Notes under the pieces: model-generated
Seen by the model: the letters and a program-made list of their open reading frames with translations, nothing else
Database searches by the model: none
Told to the model about the DNA's origin: nothing
Shown here: piece after piece, positions 5,255 to 8,294 of the stretch
Layout of the letters: every line of letters starts with the position of its first letter
How positions within the stretch are numbered: position 1 is the stretch's first letter
Program-made: the position numbers and the translations under genes
From: CAZHAM01 sp964530415
GTDB taxonomy: Bacteria; Patescibacteriota; WWE3; UBA101185; UBA10185
DNA length: 8,294 bases
Direction: 5' to 3'
Assembly: GCA_964530415.1 (NCBI GenBank)
Contig: CAZHAM010000029.1
Coordinates: forward strand, 1 to 8,294

Positions 5255-5998
5255 ATGCAAAAATACTTATATAAGAAAACATCAAAAGAATCGTACACTA
5301 TAGGGGTTTATACCACTATTGAGCTGTTAAAATCCCGTCCCGAATCGGTTATTGAGGTAATTTTATCAAGCAAGGGAGAGCGCAACAAAGGTATCCACAA
5401 AATCATAGAGCTGTGCAAAAAGAACAAAACCCCTTTAAAGTACAACGACAACCTGGTTGGAAAACTCACACGAAGCGACAACAACTACGCGGTGGCCATT
5501 TTTAAAAAGTACTCGGCCGACCCAACAAAACACGACAATCACTTGGTTTTAATAAAACCGTCCGATATGGGAAACACCGGAACAATAATAAGATCAATGA
5601 CAGCTTTTAACCTAACCAGTTTAATTATCATAAAACCCGCGGTTGACATTTTTGATCCAAAAACAGTTCGCAGTTCAATGGGTTCGCTTTTTGGAATTAA
5701 ATTTAGATACTTTGATTCATTTGAAGATTACTTGAAGGGCTTTGAAAACTTATCTCGACCGAGACATTTGTACGGATTTGATATTTCAGGCAAAAAATCC
5801 CTAACCGATATAAAATTTGAAAAGCCATATTCGCTTATTTTCGGAAACGAAGGCGAGGGTTTTGTCGAAAAAATTAAAGAGCAAATAACAAAATCGGGAG
5901 AACTGGTCAAAATACCTCAAAACGAAAGCGTGGATAGTTTGAATCTTTCTGTAGCCGTTGGGATTGCTTTGTTTAAGGGTTTTTCTGAAAAGAATTAG
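5255..5998 (+). CDS. TrmH/SpoU-family RNA 2'-O-ribose methyltransferase
   Basis: SAM-dependent SPOUT enzyme that methylates a ribose 2'-OH in tRNA or rRNA; the exact target cannot be told from sequence. Counting from ATG (247 residues), residues about 13-85 form the L30e-like substrate-binding domain (YTIGVYTTIELL, VIEVILSSK). The trefoil-knot domain follows with all three SpoU motifs: motif 1 SDMGNTGTIIRSM with N107 and R113, motif 2 LIFGNEGEGF at about 194-203, and motif 3 IPQNESVDSLNLSVAVGIALF at 220-240. It is complete and of normal length. An in-frame TTG at 5234 would add 7 residues; I prefer ATG because it gives the usual MQKYLYKK-type start. Neither has a good Shine-Dalgarno, and the TTG lies only 9 bases after the -10-like arm of the upstream palindrome. 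It is divergent from tRNA-Ser(GGA) and convergent with the next gene. Confidence 0.93.
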   Translation: MQKYLYKKTSKESYTIGVYTTIELLKSRPESVIEVILSSKGERNKGIHKIIELCKKNKTPLKYNDNLVGKLTRSDNNYAVAIFKKYSADPTKHDNHLVLIKPSDMGNTGTIIRSMTAFNLTSLIIIKPAVDIFDPKTVRSSMGSLFGIKFRYFDSFEDYLKGFENLSRPRHLYGFDISGKKSLTDIKFEKPYSLIFGNEGEGFVEKIKEQITKSGELVKIPQNESVDSLNLSVAVGIALFKGFSEKN

Positions 5999-6030
5999 CA
6001 TATTAAGCCAAAGCACTAACATAAAGATAA

Positions 6031-6071
6031 GAAAAGGTGTGGCTAGCGCTGATGCTAAGTAAACCACACCT
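6031..6071 (-). terminator. Intrinsic terminator of the 189-residue orphan
   Basis: The 8-bp stem AGGTGTGG (6035-6042)/CCACACCT (6064-6071), with an inner TAGC/GCTA stem, is followed on the minus strand by TTTTCTTATCTTT. It begins 9 bases after the orphan's stop. The methyltransferase on the plus strand has no T-run on its side, so the terminator serves the minus strand. Confidence 0.85.
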
Positions 6072-6079
6072 AAATTGCA

Positions 6080-6649
6080 TTACAAACAACTCCCCCAACA
6101 AATAGAATCTAAAAAACTAAGCTGCTCGGCACAATCAGAAGATTCTCCTCTCAACACCCTCGTGGCTTCTTCCGCTGTCTCAAAACCATACGCGTCCTGT
6201 TCAATAAGTGACCATGTGTGGTTGTTGACATACCAAGCTAAAATCTTTCCGAATGCCGATTTGAACGGAAGCCAAAGTCTCAATACATACTTTGGGCCAT
6301 CAAAACCTGGCACGACTTCCACTGTTGGTATCATATTTATTAATGAATTCCCAATCAACTCGGGCAATAAATACTTGATGTATTCCGGCCCATACTGTGA
6401 AAAATCGGCAGCAAGATTCCGTTTCTCTGTAAGATACAGGAATTTAGGAACATTAAGTTCAAACCCTGCGGAACCGAGATATAAATCCACAGGATTTCTG
6501 ATGCCAATAAAATTGCGTGTCGGTTGAAAATAGAGGCCCGAAATGTAATCAATTAGCGGAGACCTCACTTGAACGATTCTCTTTTTTGTACCGTCATTTC
6601 CCCAAGTCTTGCGAACACAAAAGGCTAAATTGTACCCGATTATTGGCAT
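6080..6649 (-). CDS. Hypothetical protein, 189 residues, cysteine-bearing C-terminus
   Basis: I do not recognise this protein. It begins with strand-like segments (MPIIGYNLAFCV, KRIVQVRSPL, GLYFQPTRNFIGI). A middle region is rich in aromatic residues and proline (ELNVPKFLYLTEKRN, YIKYLLPELIGNSLIN, YVLRLWLPFK, KILAWYVNNHTW). It ends in an acidic helix (ETAEEATRVLRGESSD) and a tail with C173, C184 and C188 (DCAEQ, then DSICWGSCL). There is no clear signal peptide or hydrophobic span long enough for a membrane helix; it looks like a mixed alpha/beta globular protein. The coding call is well supported by a near-perfect Shine-Dalgarno (AAGGAGGAG at 6656-6664, 6 bases from ATG) and an immediate intrinsic terminator. 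The hydrolase gene ends 84 bases upstream on the same strand, so read-through is possible, but the strong RBS and own terminator suggest an independent transcript. No convincing promoter is identified in the 84-base gap. Confidence 0.8.
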   Translation of the reverse strand: MPIIGYNLAFCVRKTWGNDGTKKRIVQVRSPLIDYISGLYFQPTRNFIGIRNPVDLYLGSAGFELNVPKFLYLTEKRNLAADFSQYGPEYIKYLLPELIGNSLINMIPTVEVVPGFDGPKYVLRLWLPFKSAFGKILAWYVNNHTWSLIEQDAYGFETAEEATRVLRGESSDCAEQLSFLDSICWGSCL

Positions 6650-6655
6650 AACCCA

Positions 6656-6664
6656 CTCCTCCTT
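6656..6664 (-). promoter_or_regulatory. Near-perfect ribosome binding site of the 189-residue orphan
   Basis: AAGGAGGAG, 6 bases before ATG (8 from the AGGAGG core), fixes the start codon. It stands out in a window where most genes have no Shine-Dalgarno at all. Confidence 0.8.
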
Positions 6665-6733
6665 ACTGTTTAGATTTTGCTGTTAAATTAGCACAATTTA
6701 TGAATTTTTGCACACGTATCTAAAACTATCTCG

Positions 6734-7558
6734 TTATATAATGGAAAACATATTTCCTTCTTGATCTTCCTCTTTACCTTCAAAAAAATCGTTAACGGCC
6801 TTGTTAAAAACTTTTGGATTCTCTAAATTTAAAAAATGGCCGGCTCCTTCAACAATTTGTAATTCTGAATTAAGCACCTTCATTCTAATTTCTTCTGCTA
6901 TTTCACGGCTAGATTCTGAGTCCTTGCTTCCTACAATTACTTTTACGGGACACTGCACTTGAGACAATTTGTTATCAATTTCCCATGTTTTTTCTCCAGG
7001 ATCTTCGTGTTCAAAGTGATAACCTCTGTACCCCTCTACGATCCCGGTAATAAGTTCGAACTCTTTAGGTTTCTCTCTCAGCAAATCTAAGGACTTATGA
7101 GCTAACATCTCTTCTTTTACTGTTGCGATTTGACCTTCTCGAGCAAGTGCGGTCCATCTAGACACCGGAGATTCTCTGTCAACTCCAAACGAACCTAAAG
7201 ACGGCGACAATAGAATTAAACCTTCGACACTATCGGGATTTTTTATTGCAAAATCAATTGCTACCTCGCCACCAAACGAGTGTCCGCATATTTTAGCTTT
7301 TTCTATTCCTAAACTATTTAGTAGCTCTTTTAGATCGCCTGCATGAGAATAGCTCTCTATCGGCAACGATGATTCACCAAAACCCCGCATATCATATGTG
7401 ACAACTTTATGTCCCTCTTTAACAAATTCTTCCACCTGTAACTCCCATTCTCTTCGATCAAGAGGAAATCCGTGTATTAAAACTAGAGGAGTTTTCGATG
7501 AATCTTCACCGTAAACTTCATATGAAATATTGCCGTTATTGTATTGCAAAATACTCAT
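6734..7558 (-). CDS. Alpha/beta-fold hydrolase
   Basis: A 274-residue member of the alpha/beta hydrolase superfamily (esterase, lipase, haloperoxidase or C-C hydrolase type); the substrate is unknown. The fold elements are all in place: oxyanion-hole motif LIHGFPLD (H29-G30), YDMRGFGESS at 55-64, and nucleophile elbow GHSFGG with S94. A helical cap follows at about 120-195, then the acid D213 in VGSKDSES and the catalytic H241 in GAGHFLNLENP. The triad is therefore complete and the enzyme is probably active. There is no signal peptide, so it is likely cytoplasmic. The acidic tail after residue 260 (EEDQEGNMFSII) is a short extension past the usual final helix. ATG at 7558 is the only sensible start. 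It has no Shine-Dalgarno but an extended -10 ends 8 bases upstream. It lies 37 bases downstream of tRNA-Ser(CGA) on the same strand, so co-transcription with the tRNA is also possible. Confidence 0.95.
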   Translation of the reverse strand: MSILQYNNGNISYEVYGEDSSKTPLVLIHGFPLDRREWELQVEEFVKEGHKVVTYDMRGFGESSLPIESYSHAGDLKELLNSLGIEKAKICGHSFGGEVAIDFAIKNPDSVEGLILLSPSLGSFGVDRESPVSRWTALAREGQIATVKEEMLAHKSLDLLREKPKEFELITGIVEGYRGYHFEHEDPGEKTWEIDNKLSQVQCPVKVIVGSKDSESSREIAEEIRMKVLNSELQIVEGAGHFLNLENPKVFNKAVNDFFEGKEEDQEGNMFSII

Positions 7559-7566
7559 TCGACATC

Positions 7567-7575
7567 AGTATATCA
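7567..7575 (-). promoter_or_regulatory. Extended -10 promoter of the hydrolase (leaderless candidate)
   Basis: On the minus strand TGA-TATACT (5/6 hexamer plus TGn) ends 8 bases before the ATG. Initiation would fall at or one or two bases from the start codon. TTACCA lies 15 bases upstream as a poor -35. Confidence 0.5.
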
Positions 7576-7595
7576 GAAACAGCATGTTGGTAATT

Positions 7596-7686
7596 TGGCG
7601 GAGGGAGGGGGATTCGAACCCCCGGGTGAGTTGCCCCACGCATGGTTTTCGAGACCAGCCCGGTATGACCGCTTCGGTATCCCTCC
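7596..7686 (-). tRNA. tRNA-Ser(CGA), reads UCG
   Basis: 91 bases including an encoded CCA. Acceptor stem GGAGGGA/TCCCTCC, discriminator G, D stem CCG/CGG, anticodon loop CTCGAAA with anticodon CGA (complement of 7649-7651). The 18-base class II variable arm has a good stem GTGGG/CTCAC closed by a GCAA tetraloop. The T-arm is GGGGG-TTCGAAT-CCCCC. The first anticodon-stem pair is C27-U43, a mismatch at the same place as in the other tRNA-Ser here. Acceptor and T-arms match tRNA-Ser(GGA). Confidence 0.96.
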
Positions 7687-7706
7687 AAGTATATGTTACA
7701 CGAGGT

Positions 7707-7712
7707 ATTATA
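7707..7712 (-). promoter_or_regulatory. -10 box of tRNA-Ser(CGA)
   Basis: A perfect TATAAT on the minus strand ends 20 bases upstream of the mature 5' end, giving a leader of roughly 13-14 bases for RNase P. The -35 is weak (GTGAAT at a 16-base spacing). Confidence 0.6.
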
Positions 7713-7740
7713 CGATAAATAGTGATAAATTCACCGTCGG

Positions 7741-8273
7741 TTATGCACTTTCGATTCTTTTAGGTGCAACTTTCTCCATCACAGAATTTAGATTCCAGGC
7801 AGTTGGCCAACCATATTGTTTACAAATACTTAGCATCACTTCTGCATATTTAAGTTTTGGATCTTCCTTGTGATCCTTCATTTTTTCTACTTCTGCGGTT
7901 AAAAATTCTTCAAGTTTTTCGCGCTGAAATTGTAAGGTATTATGGTTAGCTATATAAATATCCCTGGGAATTGCCAGGGCTCTCTCAACTATACTAAAAT
8001 CCTCAGGATTTATATTTCTATNNNNNNNNNNNNCTCATCGCCAAAGAAAATTATAGTCATAGGAGTTTCATAATCGTATCTTAAGGTTGCGAAGTCGTTT
8101 CTTCTGTACTCTGGGCTATTTCTCAAAAACTGATCGAAATCTTGTAGCTCAATTGGAGAAAAACGACCATCTTTCTTTTGGTACATTGCGGACTCATGAA
8201 CAATCTCGCCAACCTCTGCGCTTGGTATAGAGCTGTCCTCAGTTTTTAATGACTCGTCTGGAGTCTTTGGCAT
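7741..8273 (-). CDS. Hypothetical protein interrupted by an assembly gap
   Basis: The N-terminal part (8273 down to the gap) begins MPKTPDESLKTED and ends PMTIIFFGDE. In that frame a stop appears at 8010-8012, right after the 12 Ns. In another frame an uninterrupted stretch of 92 codons runs from 8019 to a TAA at 7741-7743 (RNINPEDFSIVERALAIP, later YAEVMLSICKQYGW, ending APKRIESA). It has normal coding character and no start of its own. The two pieces join in frame if the true gap is one base longer than written (or any length that is 1 modulo 3), giving about 177 residues. I do not recognise the family. The N-terminus is acidic and probably flexible; the rest is charged and helical, with no membrane segment or signal peptide. 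ATG at 8273 lacks a Shine-Dalgarno but has an extended -10 six bases upstream. A short gap containing more sequence cannot be excluded. Confidence 0.7.
8022..8033. other. Assembly gap (12 Ns)
   Basis: Twelve N bases inside the preceding gene. The written length breaks the reading frame, so it is probably an estimated gap size rather than a true length. Confidence 0.99.
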
Positions 8274-8279
8274 ATCAAT

Positions 8280-8288
8280 ATCATAACA
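8280..8288 (-). promoter_or_regulatory. Extended -10 promoter of the gapped gene (leaderless candidate)
   Basis: TGT-TATGAT on the minus strand (5/6 hexamer plus TGn) ends 6 bases before the ATG at 8273. The -35 region lies beyond the window edge. Confidence 0.45.
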
Positions 8289-8294
8289 CCAAGC

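Noticed and set aside
6075..6527. Plus-strand open frame of 150 codons
   Set aside because: Fully antisense to the 189-residue gene, which has a strong Shine-Dalgarno and a terminator; this frame has neither.
7544..7873. Plus-strand open frames crossing tRNA-Ser(CGA)
   Set aside because: Peptides of the GGGFEPP kind are the standard product of reading a tRNA antisense; no start signal.
8010..8033. Stop codon in the gapped gene taken as the true end
   Set aside because: It appears only because the 12-N gap shifts the frame; 92 open codons continue in the next frame to 7741.
1..8294. CRISPR array, transposase, integrase or toxin-antitoxin pair
   Set aside because: No regularly spaced repeats and no recognisable recombinase or toxin/antitoxin protein; the only direct repeats are the tRNA-Ser 3' ends.

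Overview
The window reads as a chromosomal stretch of a small-genome, AT-rich bacterium using the standard code; no TGA is read through. My best guess is a Candidate Phyla Radiation (Patescibacteria) lineage, with low confidence. The reasons are compact housekeeping genes, several genes with no Shine-Dalgarno but a -10 box almost touching the start codon, and small orphan proteins. It contains seven protein genes, one more gene broken by an assembly gap, two serine tRNA genes and one tRNA 3'-end remnant.

Layout. Positions 1-3243 (minus strand) hold the housekeeping pair dnaG (primase) followed by rpoD (main sigma factor), the conserved core of the macromolecular-synthesis operon but without rpsU. 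Positions 3368-3742 are a self-contained unit on the minus strand: an extended -10 promoter, a strong ribosome binding site, an 85-residue orphan and a 12-bp terminator hairpin. Positions 3743-4091 carry no gene. They hold a relatively GC-rich run of inverted repeats that ends in a 17-base copy of a tRNA-Ser 3' end. Positions 4092-5066 (plus) encode an unrecognised 324-residue protein with an HExxH zinc-protease-like motif; it stops 2 bases from the 3' end of an intact tRNA-Ser(GGA), so the gene sits between two copies of the same tRNA 3' end. A 9-bp palindrome at 5200-5224 separates that tRNA from a divergent TrmH/SpoU-family RNA methyltransferase (5255-5998). Converging on it is a minus-strand 189-residue orphan with a strong ribosome binding site and its own terminator, then an alpha/beta hydrolase, then tRNA-Ser(CGA), then an unknown gene whose reading frame is broken by a 12-N gap.

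How the pieces relate. The core genes serve replication priming (DnaG), transcription initiation (RpoD), RNA modification (TrmH) and decoding of UCC/UCG serine codons (two tRNAs). Two styles of gene start are visible. dnaG, the HExxH gene, the hydrolase and the gapped gene have a -10-like box 6-8 bases before ATG and no Shine-Dalgarno, which suggests leaderless mRNAs. The two orphans have near-perfect Shine-Dalgarno sequences and dedicated terminators. The most unusual arrangement is the tRNA-fragment/HExxH-gene/tRNA unit, which resembles a minimal integration scar or passenger cassette. No integrase, transposase or CRISPR array is visible.
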